A stretch of 64,000 bases of DNA from Paracoccaceae bacterium (GTDB lineage Bacteria > Pseudomonadota > Alphaproteobacteria > Rhodobacterales > Rhodobacteraceae), in the NCBI GenBank assembly GCA_030697175.1, contig JAUYQR010000011.1, forward strand, positions 310,001 through 374,000, in the 5' to 3' direction. The notes under the pieces were generated by a model, which was given only the letters and a program-made list of their open reading frames with translations, had not been told where the DNA came from and did no database searches. Of the stretch, positions 17,950 to 26,986 are shown in pieces. The number at the start of each line of letters is the position of its first letter. Within the stretch, counting starts at the first letter, position 1. The translations under genes and the position numbers were made by a program.

Positions 17950-18201
17950 ATGAAACGTTTCGCACTCGTGCTGGCCCCGCTCGCTTTTGTTGGCGCTGCC
18001 TATGCGCAGGACCTGCCGGTGGTGGAAGACACCGATGCCAACGGAACGTGGTCGCTGGCCGAGCTTCAGGCAGTATGGCCGGAATTGACCGAAGATGCCT
18101 TCAAGGGTGTCGATGCCAATGGCGACGGAGCGGTCGATCAAACCGAACTGAAGGCCGCGCTGGACAACGCGGTGCTGACGGCACCGGCCCCCAAAGGCTG
18201 A
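17950..18201 (+). CDS. Small secreted EF-hand calcium-binding protein
   Basis: 83 aa. A signal peptide ends at AYAQ (residue 20), so the mature chain of about 63 residues is periplasmic. It holds a pair of 12-residue EF-hand loops, DTDANGTWSLAE and DANGDGAVDQTE, each with acidic or Asn ligands at positions 1, 3 and 5 and Glu at 12, so both should bind calcium. AAGGAG lies at a good distance from the ATG. Its role may be calcium sensing or buffering in the periplasm. Confidence 0.85.
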   Translation: MKRFALVLAPLAFVGAAYAQDLPVVEDTDANGTWSLAELQAVWPELTEDAFKGVDANGDGAVDQTELKAALDNAVLTAPAPKG

Positions 18202-18214
18202 CGATGTCGCGCGG

Positions 18215-20236
18215 TCAGAGCCGGGCGGCCAGACGTGCGCCCTGATCTATGGCGCGCTTCGCGTCCAGCTCTGCCGCCACATCCGCCCCACCGATGACAT
18301 GGTGGGGTATGCCGAGGGCTACAAGCTGATCCGACAGCTTGCGGTCCGGTTCCTGCCCCGCGCAAAGAACCACGGCATCGACCGCGAGCGTCTCAGGACG
18401 CTCGCGGTTCGCACCGTAGCTGACGGCAAGTCCGTCACGGGTGATGCGCTCATAGTTCACGCCGCCAACCATCTTGACGCCCATCATCGCAAGGCTCGCC
18501 CGGTGAATCCAGCCGGTCGTCTTGCCCAGATGACGGCCGGGCCTTCCCGCCTTGCGTTGCAGAAGGATAACTTGCCGCGCCGGAAGTCTGGGCGCCGGTC
18601 CATTGGGGGAAAGACCGCCACGATCCTGCCAGGGCGTTGAGACGCCCCATTCGGTGCGCCAAAGTTCAGGGTGTTCTGTGGGGCTTTCTCCGGCATGAAC
18701 AAGGGTTTCAGCAACGTCAAATCCAATGCCGCCAGCGCCGACTATTGCCACGCGGGCTCCTGTGGGCGCGCCATGAAGAACATCAATATAGTTGAGGACC
18801 AGGGCGTCCGGGTCAGTTGGTATGCCGGGATCGCGGGGCCTGACCCCGGTTGCGATAACGATTTCATCGAAGGACTGGAGGTCGTGCGGCGTTGCCTCGG
18901 CGCCAAGACGAAGCGCCACGCCAGTCCGGTCAAGCATGGTGGAAAACCAGCCCACAAGGCCGTGAAACTCCTCTTTCCCCGGAACCTGTTTGGCGAAGTT
19001 GAGTTGGCCACCTACTTCGTCTGCCTTGTCGAAAAGGGTGACCCGGTGGCCACGCCCGGCAGCCGTGATGGCGGCCATCATCCCCGCCGGGCCGGCACCG
19101 ACGATTGCGACACGTTTGGGCGCGACGGTCGGTGTATACACAAGTTCGGTTTCCGCACAGGCGCGAGGGTTGACAAGACAGGACGTCAGCTTGCCGGAAA
19201 AGGTGTGGTCAAGGCAGGCCTGATTGCAGGCGATGCAGGGAGCGATTTCCGCAGCGCGACCGGACGCTGCCTTGGCCACAAAATCAGGGTCAGCAAGAAA
19301 CGGGCGCGCCATCGACACCAAATCGGCTTGCCCTGAAGCAAGGATCGCCTCGGCCACCTCGGGCGCGTTGATGCGGTTGGAGGTGATAACAGGGATCGTC
19401 ACCTCGGGCCGCAACCTTGCGGTGAGGTGGGCAAAGGCAGCGCGCGGGACAGACGTTGCGATTGTGGGCACACGCGCCTCGTGCCAACCGATGCCGGTGT
19501 TGATGAGGGACGCGCCCGCCTGTTCGATCGACTTCGCCAGACTTACGACTTCGTCCCAACTCGAACCGTCGGGGACGAGGTCGATCAATGACAGCCGGTA
19601 GATCAGGATGAAATCGGACCCTGTAGCGGCACGGACGCGGCGCACCACCTCGATCGGCAGGCGCATGCGGTTGGCGTAGTCACCTCCCCAGCGGTCGGTG
19701 CGGCGGTTGGTGTGGGTGACGAGGAACTGGTTCAGAAAGTAGCCTTCCGACCCCATCACCTCTACCCCATCATATCCCGCTTCACGAGCACGGGCGGCTG
19801 CGGTGACGATGTCGCTGATCTGCTTTTCGATGCCTTCCTCGTCGAGCTCCTTGGGCGGAAAGGGCGAAATCGGTGATTTGATCGCCGATGGGGCCACACA
19901 CTCGGGCGAATAGGCATAGCGGCCAGCGTGCAGGACCTGCATCGCGATCTTGCCCCCATCGGCGTGGACCGCGCTGGTGACACGGGCGTGGTTCGCTATG
20001 TCCTGATCAGTGAAAAGCCCTGCAGCACCGGGAAAGACGCCGCCTTCGCGGTTCGGGGCCATGCCGCCTGTGACGATCAGGCCAACGCCGCCACGAGCAC
20101 GGGCAGCGTAGAATTCCGCGACACGCGCCCAGTCGCCCGTCTCCTCCAGACCCGTGTGCATCGAACCCATTACCACGCGGTTCCTGAGCATGGCGTGGCC
20201 CAAGTCAAGCGGGGCGAGGAGGTGGGGGAAAGGCAT
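18215..20236 (-). CDS. fadH: NADPH-dependent 2,4-dienoyl-CoA reductase family flavoprotein
   Basis: 673 aa, the full-length two-domain architecture. Residues 1-340 are an old-yellow-enzyme TIM barrel binding FMN (GSEGYFLNQFL, MARPFLADPD). A 4Fe-4S motif follows (CIACNQACLDHTF then CLVNPRAC). The C-terminal half is a FAD/NADPH domain with GAGPAGMMAAI and GAGGIGFDVAE. In the FadH role it reduces double bonds in the breakdown of polyunsaturated fatty acids; related enzymes act on other enoates, so substrate is inferred. Single gene, converging on the EF-hand gene. Confidence 0.9.
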   Translation of the reverse strand: MPFPHLLAPLDLGHAMLRNRVVMGSMHTGLEETGDWARVAEFYAARARGGVGLIVTGGMAPNREGGVFPGAAGLFTDQDIANHARVTSAVHADGGKIAMQVLHAGRYAYSPECVAPSAIKSPISPFPPKELDEEGIEKQISDIVTAAARAREAGYDGVEVMGSEGYFLNQFLVTHTNRRTDRWGGDYANRMRLPIEVVRRVRAATGSDFILIYRLSLIDLVPDGSSWDEVVSLAKSIEQAGASLINTGIGWHEARVPTIATSVPRAAFAHLTARLRPEVTIPVITSNRINAPEVAEAILASGQADLVSMARPFLADPDFVAKAASGRAAEIAPCIACNQACLDHTFSGKLTSCLVNPRACAETELVYTPTVAPKRVAIVGAGPAGMMAAITAAGRGHRVTLFDKADEVGGQLNFAKQVPGKEEFHGLVGWFSTMLDRTGVALRLGAEATPHDLQSFDEIVIATGVRPRDPGIPTDPDALVLNYIDVLHGAPTGARVAIVGAGGIGFDVAETLVHAGESPTEHPELWRTEWGVSTPWQDRGGLSPNGPAPRLPARQVILLQRKAGRPGRHLGKTTGWIHRASLAMMGVKMVGGVNYERITRDGLAVSYGANRERPETLAVDAVVLCAGQEPDRKLSDQLVALGIPHHVIGGADVAAELDAKRAIDQGARLAARL

Positions 20237-20380
20237 ATGCAGGCTCCAAGTTTGACAGGAGAGTGCAGGGTTTGGGTGGGGAAGTCACCCGGGACGCGGC
20301 GTCATGGGCTGGTGGCGACAGCGACTGGCGACAACGATGGCCAAGACCAACCCATTGGAACCTATTGTAAGGGCAAACCG

Positions 20381-21025
20381 TCAGAGCCCGATCAAAGCGG
20401 GCAGGTCGGTCATTCGTTGAAAAAGCGTGGCGCCTTCGGCTGTCAGGCCGGGGTGGGGACCAAGCGGCGCGTAGCCAAAGCAGCGGATGCCCGCAGCACG
20501 GGCAGCGCGAGCACCGGTCGGGCTGTCTTCGATGACGACGGTGGTTTCCGGGGCAACGTCCAGAGCACGAGAGGCATGGAGGTAAACGTCGGGGGCAGGT
20601 TTCGGTCTGCCAAGCGCCTGGCCGGAATAGGTGTGGCCGTTCAGCCTGGAAAGCAGACCGTGTTGACCGAGGGTGACCTGCATCTTCGGCAAGGTTCCGT
20701 TGGAGCAGACCGCATAGGGGATGCCGGCGCGGTCAAGCGCATCCAGCACGCTCAGGATACCGGGGATAAGCGGGACACCTTTGCCGAGACGGTGGTTCAG
20801 TCGGGCGTAGAAATCGGCGACCCAGCCGTCGGGCAAGGTAGCACCTTCAGATCGGGCGCGCAGGTACAGATCCTCTGCCGTGGCGCCGATCCAGTTGGTC
20901 TCTAGCTCGTGCAAGGTAAGAGGCAGGCCATGGTCCGCGAAATCTGCTTGCAGCATCAGGAACGTGGGGCCTTCGCTGTCGACGATGACGCCGTCGCAAT
21001 CGAAGAGGACGGCAGATGGAGTCAT
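20381..21025 (-). CDS. HAD-family phosphatase (phosphoglycolate phosphatase-like)
   Basis: 214 aa, subfamily IA with a helical cap. Motif I is DCDGVIVDSE, motif II is CSNGT, the lysine is in GRPKPAPDVY, and motif III is VIEDSPTG. These residues support magnesium-dependent phosphate hydrolysis; beta-phosphoglucomutase-like or phosphoglycolate-phosphatase-like substrates are possible but not decided. Its start overlaps the rsmD stop by four bases, making it the last gene of a three-gene operon. Confidence 0.87.
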   Translation of the reverse strand: MTPSAVLFDCDGVIVDSEGPTFLMLQADFADHGLPLTLHELETNWIGATAEDLYLRARSEGATLPDGWVADFYARLNHRLGKGVPLIPGILSVLDALDRAGIPYAVCSNGTLPKMQVTLGQHGLLSRLNGHTYSGQALGRPKPAPDVYLHASRALDVAPETTVVIEDSPTGARAARAAGIRCFGYAPLGPHPGLTAEGATLFQRMTDLPALIGL

Positions 21026-21594
21026 GACGATGCTTTCCGGGGAGCGACCTTCAGGATGGTGACAAAGGTGTCACCGTATTTGCGCTGGTCAAGTTCGTCA
21101 AAACCTACCGGCACGGCAGGTTTGACGCCTTCCTCCCAGACGATAAGCGCGTCGGGGGAAAGCCAGCCATTGGCCAGGGCAGCCAAAAGGGCGGAATGGC
21201 CAAGCGATTTGCCATACGGCGGGTCAAGAAACACCAGGCTGTGCGGGCTGCCCAGGCCGGGGCTGGTGGCGTCGCGTTTCAGGACGATCGTTCGACCCTC
21301 GGCGCGCATCAGCGTGATATTGTGCTTGATGAGGGAAAGCGCGGGGGCCCCGGTATCGACGAAGGTGGCGTGGGCGGCGCCACGGCTGAGCGCCTCCAAC
21401 CCAAGCGCGCCAGTCCCGGCGAAAAGGTCGAGCACACGGGCACCTGCAACCGGATTTCCATAACCCCCGTTGATGAGAAGGTTGAATATCGCCTCGCGCA
21501 CCCGGTCCGACGTCGGTCGAAGGTGGGCAGCGGCATCACCCCCGCCGACCCGGGCAAGGTGCAGGCCGCGCGATGTGCCGCCGATGATCCTCAT
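21022..21594 (-). CDS. rsmD: 16S rRNA (guanine(966)-N2)-methyltransferase
   Basis: 190 aa SAM-dependent methyltransferase acting on the 30S subunit. It opens with MRIIGGTSRG, typical of RsmD, followed by LRPTSDRVREAIFN, the SAM site DLFAGTGALGLEALSRGA and the catalytic motif FLDPPYGK. Four-base overlaps link it to the oxidoreductase upstream and the HAD gene downstream. Confidence 0.93.
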   Translation of the reverse strand: MRIIGGTSRGLHLARVGGGDAAAHLRPTSDRVREAIFNLLINGGYGNPVAGARVLDLFAGTGALGLEALSRGAAHATFVDTGAPALSLIKHNITLMRAEGRTIVLKRDATSPGLGSPHSLVFLDPPYGKSLGHSALLAALANGWLSPDALIVWEEGVKPAVPVGFDELDQRKYGDTFVTILKVAPRKASS

Positions 21595-22796
21595 CGTTTG
21601 AGCAGCGCCTTGAGATCGGTGGCGGGGTCGGCGATTTCGGCCTTGTCAGGGGATTTCCCAGTCTCGATCAGGCGCTTGCCAACCATGTAGGCACGGGCGT
21701 CGTTCATCGCATCTACGGCAAGCAGGCGGTCGCCAGCGTAATACCAGAACGACACGGCATCGCCTTCGCCGGGGCGGGTCACGATCTGGTCATATCCAGT
21801 ATTCAGGCCGGCGATCTGCAGCTTGCAGTCATATTGATCGGACCAGAACCACGGCTTTGCCTGATATTCCTCGTTCGCACCAAGAATGTTGGCGGCGACG
21901 GCTTCGGCCATGTCGATGGCATTGCCGACGGATTCCATCCGTAACCGCCCACCACGCCAGGGGAACGAGGCGCAGTCGCCCGCCGCCCAGATCGCCGGGT
22001 CGGAGGTCTGGCCCAATGCGTTGGTAGCAATACCGTTGTCGAGGGTCAGTCCGGCAGCTTCGGCCACCGCGGTGCCGGGCAGGATGCCCACGCCTGCGAT
22101 CACGAAATCGGCGGGGAGTTCGCGGCCGTCCGTCAGGCGCACACCACGGACGCGGGTCTCGCCCAAAAGACGGTCGAGGCCGGTTGACTCAAGGATCTTC
22201 ACGCCATGAGCGGTGTGAAGTGCCCGGAAATAATCCGACGTCTCCGGTGAAGCGACCCGTTGAAGGATGCGCGGGGCCATTTCCAGAACGGTTACCTCAA
22301 GGTCAAGCTTGGCAGCCACCGCAGCCGCCTCCAGACCGATATAGCCGCCACCGACGATAACAAGGCGGCGGTTGGGCTGGAATTCGAGCTTCATTGCGTC
22401 GACATCGGCCAGCGTGCGGACGGTGTAGACACCTGGAAGTGCCCCACCAACGGCGGCAGGCAGCTTGCGTGCAGATGAACCGGTGGTGAGAACCAGCGCG
22501 TCGTAAGCTATGACCTCATCGCCAAGGTTCACGGTCTTTGCAATGCGGTCGACAGCGGCAACCGGTCGGCCAAGGCGGAGCGAGATGTCGTTGTCTGCGT
22601 AAAACTCGGGCGAGCGGAGCCAGAGACGCTCCTCTTCCATCTCGCCCATCAGATAGGCCTTCGACAGTGGCGGGCGCTGATAGGGCGGGGCGGGTTCATC
22701 ACCGATCAGGGTAAGCGGGCCGGTGTGGCCCAGCGCCCGAAGCTTTGCCACAAGCGCTGCTCCCGCCTGCCCCGCCCCGATCACAACCACACGCAT
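21591..22796 (-). CDS. FAD-dependent ferredoxin reductase-type oxidoreductase
   Basis: 401 aa. N-terminal FAD site VVVIGAGQAGAALVAKL, an NAD site VIVGGGYIGLEAAAVA, and WAAGDCA near the C-terminus place it with rhodocoxin/putidaredoxin reductases, which pass electrons from NAD(P)H to a 2Fe-2S ferredoxin serving a P450 or dioxygenase. No ferredoxin gene is adjacent. The start at 22796 puts the dinucleotide-binding motif at residue 2; upstream open frame is not coding. First gene of the operon with rsmD, divergent from the peroxiredoxin genes across 79 bases. Confidence 0.88.
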   Translation of the reverse strand: MRVVVIGAGQAGAALVAKLRALGHTGPLTLIGDEPAPPYQRPPLSKAYLMGEMEEERLWLRSPEFYADNDISLRLGRPVAAVDRIAKTVNLGDEVIAYDALVLTTGSSARKLPAAVGGALPGVYTVRTLADVDAMKLEFQPNRRLVIVGGGYIGLEAAAVAAKLDLEVTVLEMAPRILQRVASPETSDYFRALHTAHGVKILESTGLDRLLGETRVRGVRLTDGRELPADFVIAGVGILPGTAVAEAAGLTLDNGIATNALGQTSDPAIWAAGDCASFPWRGGRLRMESVGNAIDMAEAVAANILGANEEYQAKPWFWSDQYDCKLQIAGLNTGYDQIVTRPGEGDAVSFWYYAGDRLLAVDAMNDARAYMVGKRLIETGKSPDKAEIADPATDLKALLKR

Positions 22797-22875
22797 GTCG
22801 CATTTCCTCTGGCCGACCCAACGGGCGGACCCTATATCCCGATGCGAAAGAAACGCAACGCACGAGGACGCATTC

Positions 22876-23361
22876 ATGACGATTTCTGTGGGGGGCAAGC
22901 TGCCCGAGGCGACGCTGGTGGAAATGGGCGCAAACGGGCCGGAGACGTTTTCGCTGTCATCGCGTCTTGCTGGACGGAAAGTGATCCTGTTCGCGCTTCC
23001 GGGGGCGTTTACCGGGCCATGCACGACCGCCCATATCCCAAGCTTCATCCGCACGGCGGATGCGTTCCGCGCAAAGGGTGTCGAAGAGATCATCTGCCTT
23101 TCGGTGAATGATCCCTTCGTGCTGAAGGCGTGGGGCGAATCCACGGGCGCCACGAAGGCCGGGATCAGCCTTGTTGGCGATGCCGACGGGTCGTTCACCA
23201 AGGGTTTGGGCATGGATTTCACCGCGCCGCATCTGGGGCTGGTCGGGCGGTCAAACCGCTACGCGCTGGTCATCGAGGACGGCGTGATCACCAAAGCCAA
23301 TATCGACGAGCCGGGAGTGTGCAACATTTCTACCGGCGAGGCGTTGCTGGCGGAGATCTGA
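22876..23361 (+). CDS. Peroxiredoxin (Prx5-like), first of a tandem pair
   Basis: 161 aa thiol peroxidase of the PRX5/AhpE-like type that reduces hydroperoxides with glutathione or thioredoxin/glutaredoxin help. The peroxidatic Cys sits in PGAFTGPCTTAHIPSF; the Arg needed in the active site is in LVGRSNRYALVIEDG. A further Cys occurs near the end (GVCNIST). The closest usual motif is PGAFTPTC, so Pro-Thr to Gly-Pro is a small departure. It faces the ferredoxin reductase gene and is followed three bases later by a second peroxiredoxin. Confidence 0.9.
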   Translation: MTISVGGKLPEATLVEMGANGPETFSLSSRLAGRKVILFALPGAFTGPCTTAHIPSFIRTADAFRAKGVEEIICLSVNDPFVLKAWGESTGATKAGISLVGDADGSFTKGLGMDFTAPHLGLVGRSNRYALVIEDGVITKANIDEPGVCNISTGEALLAEI

Positions 23362-23364
23362 GGC

Positions 23365-23874
23365 ATGGCCGAGGTGCTTCGGGCGGGGATGACCCTGCCC
23401 GAAGCCACCTTCTTGCAAATGCGGGAAGGTGGGATGGTTTCGGTGCCGTTGCGCGAGTTGCTGGCGGGACGGCGAGTTGTGATTTTCGCCGTTCCGGGCG
23501 CATTCACGCCAACCTGCGACAGTGCCCACATGCCCAGCTTCGTGCGCAACGCAGATGCGCTGCGCGCCAAGGGCGTGGACGAGATCATCTGCGTTTCGGT
23601 CAATGATCCGCATGTCATGCGGCGCTGGGCCGAAGCGACGGGGGCCACCGCGGCGGGAATTCTGGTATTGGCCGACCCTGCTGCTGCCTTCACCAAGCAG
23701 ATCAGCATGGAGTATTCGGCACCGGAACGTGGGATGCTTGACCGCTCGCGCCGCTATTCGCTGCTTGCGGTGGATGGCGTCGTCGAAGTGCTGAACCTTG
23801 AGGAAATCCCAGGCGCTTGCGAGATTTCAGCAGGCAACACCATGCTGGATCAAGTCGATCGGTTCATCCCCTGA
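23365..23874 (+). CDS. Peroxiredoxin (Prx5-like), second of a tandem pair
   Basis: 169 aa. It has the canonical active site PGAFTPTCDSAHMPSF and the RSRRYSLLAVDG block, with a second Cys near the C-terminus (PGACEIS). It aligns along its length with its upstream neighbour, sharing NADALRAKGV-type and EIICVSVND segments, so the pair arose by an old tandem duplication and then diverged. The gap between them is three bases, so both are made from one mRNA. Confidence 0.9.
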   Translation: MAEVLRAGMTLPEATFLQMREGGMVSVPLRELLAGRRVVIFAVPGAFTPTCDSAHMPSFVRNADALRAKGVDEIICVSVNDPHVMRRWAEATGATAAGILVLADPAAAFTKQISMEYSAPERGMLDRSRRYSLLAVDGVVEVLNLEEIPGACEISAGNTMLDQVDRFIP

Positions 23875-23894
23875 AAGGGAACCGGCTTGCCCGG

Positions 23895-24257
23895 TCAACG
23901 GGCAGCGCGCGCCTCGCATAGCGATTGCACGGGCTGGCCATGGTCCCGCTGCACCTCGGCTTGCCCGGCGAACCTGTCCATTGCTTCGGCGAGTTTGAGG
24001 TCAAGGTCGCTCAGGCCGTGGCAGTCATGTGTCGTCAGCGTCACATCGACAACATTGTACACGTTCCGCCATTCTGGGTGGTGGTTCAGCTTTTCCGCCA
24101 ACAGGGCAGCGCGCGACATGAAGCCCCACGCCTCCGAGAAATTGCGGAACTTCCAGACCTTACGGATCGCGTCTCTGTCGGGAACAGCGGCCCAGCCGGT
24201 TTCGCCCAGACCCGGCAATCCGGCATTGCGCTCGGCGGTCGTCAGAAGCGTTGCCAT
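23895..24257 (-). CDS. phhB: 4a-hydroxytetrahydrobiopterin dehydratase
   Basis: 120 aa pterin-4a-carbinolamine dehydratase. The active-site block EKLNHHPEWRNVYN is seen at residues 55-68, with FxFxxF-type residues before it (KFRNFSEAWGFM) and TLTTHDCHGLSDLDLKLA after it. It recycles the pterin cofactor of aromatic amino acid hydroxylases; no hydroxylase gene is in the window, and many alphaproteobacteria keep the gene without one. The C-terminus is about 20 residues longer than the family core. Confidence 0.9.
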   Translation of the reverse strand: MATLLTTAERNAGLPGLGETGWAAVPDRDAIRKVWKFRNFSEAWGFMSRAALLAEKLNHHPEWRNVYNVVDVTLTTHDCHGLSDLDLKLAEAMDRFAGQAEVQRDHGQPVQSLCEARAAR

Positions 24258-24380
24258 GTTTACCCTTTCGGCAAAAGCACATCGTTGAGTGCGGTGGACT
24301 GCGCAAGCTTTGGCCTTTCTGGGGCGCGACCGGGTCTAGGGCCTGGCATGAAACGTCAGTGCAGCCATCGTAACATCCTT

Positions 24381-25541
24381 TCAATCCTCTGACGCGACAC
24401 GCCGGAAAGGACCGTAGGCGGTGAGAACTTCGATTTCCTCATCTATGGCGCGGCGTTCCTCGGCAAGATAGCGGGCAACGGCGTTACGGAAACCCTCGTC
24501 CGCGATCCAGTGCAGCGAGTGCACCGGGGTCGGCAAGTAACCGCGCGCCAGTTTGTGCTCTCCCTGCGCACCAGCCTCAACCCGTTGCAGCCCGTTCTGG
24601 ATGGCCCAATCGATGGCCTGATAGTAGCACAGTTCGAAATGCAGGCAGGGGTAATCCTCGACTGCGCCCCAGTAGCGGCCGAAAAGCGTGTCGCGCCCGA
24701 TAAAGTTCAACGCGCCAGCAACCGGACGATCACCGTCGAACGCAAGGACCAGAAGAATGTCATTTCGCATGGTTTCGTGGAACTGGGTGAAAGCTCGGCG
24801 GGTAAGGTAAGGGGTGCCCCATTTCCGCGCACCGGTGTCCTGATAGAACTGCCAGAACGCATCCCAGTGTGCAGGTTCGATCTCCTCGCCAGTCAGCGCA
24901 CGGATCGTTAGGCCATGACTGCGGGCAGTGTCACGCTCCTTGCGGATCATCTTGCGTTTGCGGCTGGCGAGCTGCGCGAGGAAATCGTCAAACATTGCGT
25001 AGCCTTGGTTTTCCCAGTGGAACTGCTGAGTCACCCGGTGCAGCGTGCCCTCGACGTCGGCAAGGGCCTCGGCCTCGGCGTCTGTGCAGAAGGTGACGTG
25101 AAGCGATGACAGTCGGTTCTGCGCGGTGACCCCGATGGCGGCGCGAAGCAGCGTTTCGGCATGGTTCGGCGGACCGAGGAAGCGGCGACCTGTCGCTGGC
25201 GTGAAGGGCACGGCAATCTGCAGCTTGGGATAGTAGCGGCCCCCTGCCCGCTCGTATCCCTGCGCCCAGCCGTGGTCGAAGATGTATTCGCCCTGGCTGT
25301 GCGATTTCACGTAAAGCGGGGTGACGGCAACAAGTTGCCCGTCCTGCCTCAGCGCGAGCGGCTTTGCCTGCCAGCCAGTTCCAGCGCCGGTTGAACCCGA
25401 CCTTTCCAGCGCCAATAGGAAGCGGTGGGTGGTAAAGGGATCAATCGGGCGACCAACGACTTGCTCAGGGGCAGCGACCGCATCCCATGCGGCGGCCGAG
25501 ATTTCGGCAAGGCTGTCATGAAGCGTGATATCGGTCATCAT
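24381..25541 (-). CDS. FemAB-like GNAT acyltransferase (peptidogalycan-type, DUF482)
   Basis: 386 aa. The protein has two GNAT-like folds; conserved blocks include HGWAQGYERAGGRYYPKLQIAVPFTP-type sequence in the first half, RKRKMIRKERDTA in the middle, and FELCYYQAIDWAIQ with EAGAQGEHKLARGY near the end. These match the DUF482 family, sometimes called peptidogalycan biosynthesis protein; the reaction is not known. GAAGG lies just before the first of two adjacent ATGs at 25541. Last gene of the RidA-GDPD-FemAB operon. Confidence 0.82.
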   Translation of the reverse strand: MMTDITLHDSLAEISAAAWDAVAAPEQVVGRPIDPFTTHRFLLALERSGSTGAGTGWQAKPLALRQDGQLVAVTPLYVKSHSQGEYIFDHGWAQGYERAGGRYYPKLQIAVPFTPATGRRFLGPPNHAETLLRAAIGVTAQNRLSSLHVTFCTDAEAEALADVEGTLHRVTQQFHWENQGYAMFDDFLAQLASRKRKMIRKERDTARSHGLTIRALTGEEIEPAHWDAFWQFYQDTGARKWGTPYLTRRAFTQFHETMRNDILLVLAFDGDRPVAGALNFIGRDTLFGRYWGAVEDYPCLHFELCYYQAIDWAIQNGLQRVEAGAQGEHKLARGYLPTPVHSLHWIADEGFRNAVARYLAEERRAIDEEIEVLTAYGPFRRVASED

Positions 25542-25635
25542 GGCGGCCTTCGTGACTGCGGGCAGAGGCGGGGTTTTGCATTCCCGCTGCTGCAGGATAT
25601 CCGGAACGCGAAAGCTGTGGCAGGTTTCGCTTGGG

Positions 25636-26403
25636 TCAAGCGATGCGTGGCAGGTAGCCTTCAAAGGTGACATTCTGCGCGATACGACGGGCAACTGTTT
25701 CGGCCTCTGGCGAGCGGATCGTCCAACACAGGATAGCCACGCCTCGTTCTTTGAGTTCAGCCACGCGGGTGCGGGAAAGATCGACCGCTTCGTGACTGAT
25801 GAAGCTGGAAAGGGTGCGGTCAAAATCGGGAATTTCGCGCAAGCGCTCACATGTTTCCGGCGGAAGGGGCGACCAATCAGCAGGGTCATAGGCAGACGTA
25901 GTTAGACCTCGCGGCAGACCAGGGGCAAAGCGCGCCATATGCTCCACCGAAAACGGATTGAACGACATGACCGCAACCGGTCCTTGGTATAGCGAAAGCA
26001 GCGCTGCAATCGCGGCTTCGAACCGGCCATCGGTGTCAGACATCGCCTGCGTCTGGTCCTTGATTTCGATCAGCAGGGGGACTCGACCCGCGACGAGCGC
26101 CAAAATTTGGGCCAACGTCGGAATAGTATCATCGGAATCGCGCAATTCGATCCGGGTCAACTCTTTGGCCGTAAGGCAGGAGACAGGGCCGGATTCGTCG
26201 GTCAGACGATCAAGTTCTTCGTCGTGGAAGACCATCGGAACCCCGTCCGAGGAGACCTGAATGTCGATCTCGATCGCATAGCCCGCGATAACGGCTGCAC
26301 GAATGGCACCGACAGAGTTTTCAGGACGACGCTTTGCGCGATCGTGCAAGGCGCGGTGGGCTATGGGCAGGCTTAGAAATCCTGCCGGCAGCGGGACACG
26401 CAT
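25636..26403 (-). CDS. Glycerophosphodiester phosphodiesterase family protein
   Basis: 255 aa. A TIM-barrel phosphodiesterase hydrolysing glycerophosphodiesters to glycerol 3-phosphate and an alcohol. The catalytic residues are visible: IAHRALHDR with PENS (His-Arg and Glu-Asn), AIEIDIQVSSDG (Glu, Asp), VFHDEELDRLT (His), LIEIKDQ (Glu-Lys). No signal peptide, so it is probably cytosolic. Its ATG shares the A of the RidA stop (TGATG), a tight translational coupling. Confidence 0.9.
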   Translation of the reverse strand: MRVPLPAGFLSLPIAHRALHDRAKRRPENSVGAIRAAVIAGYAIEIDIQVSSDGVPMVFHDEELDRLTDESGPVSCLTAKELTRIELRDSDDTIPTLAQILALVAGRVPLLIEIKDQTQAMSDTDGRFEAAIAALLSLYQGPVAVMSFNPFSVEHMARFAPGLPRGLTTSAYDPADWSPLPPETCERLREIPDFDRTLSSFISHEAVDLSRTRVAELKERGVAILCWTIRSPEAETVARRIAQNVTFEGYLPRIA

Positions 26404-26864
26404 CAGCGCAGTTCGAAGATGGCTTCGATTTCCACCGCAACTCCCAGAGGAAGAGAGGCGGCCGAAACAGCGGAGCGGGCATGGCGACCGGCGTCACCCA
26501 TAACCGCGACGAGGAAATCGGATGCGCCGTTGATGACCTTGGGCTGGTCGGTGAACTCAGGCGTGGAATTGACGAAACCGACCAGTTTCACCGCCTTCGA
26601 AACCCGCGAGAAATCGCCGTCGCAGGCCTTCTTCAGTTGCGCCAGCAGCGAGATTGCACAGCGTCTTGCGGCATCGGCCCCTTGCTCGACCGCCAGGTCA
26701 TCGCCGAGGCGCCCCTTGATCAGGCCACCCTCGTTCTGGCTGATCTGGCCGGAGATGTGGACAAGGTTTCCTGTGATGACAAAGGGCACATAGTTGGCCG
26801 CCGGGGCAGGGGCGTCGGGGAGGGCAACGCCGAGGTCGGCGAGGCGGTGGTCAATTGAGTGCAT
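26403..26864 (-). CDS. RidA/YjgF-family enamine deaminase
   Basis: 153 aa, the longer RidA subgroup often labelled endoribonuclease L-PSP. Blocks seen are GNLVHISGQI, GRLGDDLAVEQGADAARRCA and VSAASLPLGVAVEIEAIFEL. RidA hydrolyses reactive 2-aminoacrylate and other enamines to protect PLP enzymes. The arginine normally seen in the archetypal RidA active site is not obvious in the last block, so the exact activity is open. First gene of a three-gene operon, 122 bases after the HlyD stop. Confidence 0.85.
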   Translation of the reverse strand: MHSIDHRLADLGVALPDAPAPAANYVPFVITGNLVHISGQISQNEGGLIKGRLGDDLAVEQGADAARRCAISLLAQLKKACDGDFSRVSKAVKLVGFVNSTPEFTDQPKVINGASDFLVAVMGDAGRHARSAVSAASLPLGVAVEIEAIFELR

Positions 26865-26986
26865 TTGCGGCTCCTTGCGGCTTTGGCAAAGCTAATCCGA
26901 TGCGCAAGGTGGGGGCAAGAGCACCGATTGCTGGCCTGCAACGCGGCAAACCAAACAGCGTGGGGGCCCGTTGAATTCCAAGCCGG

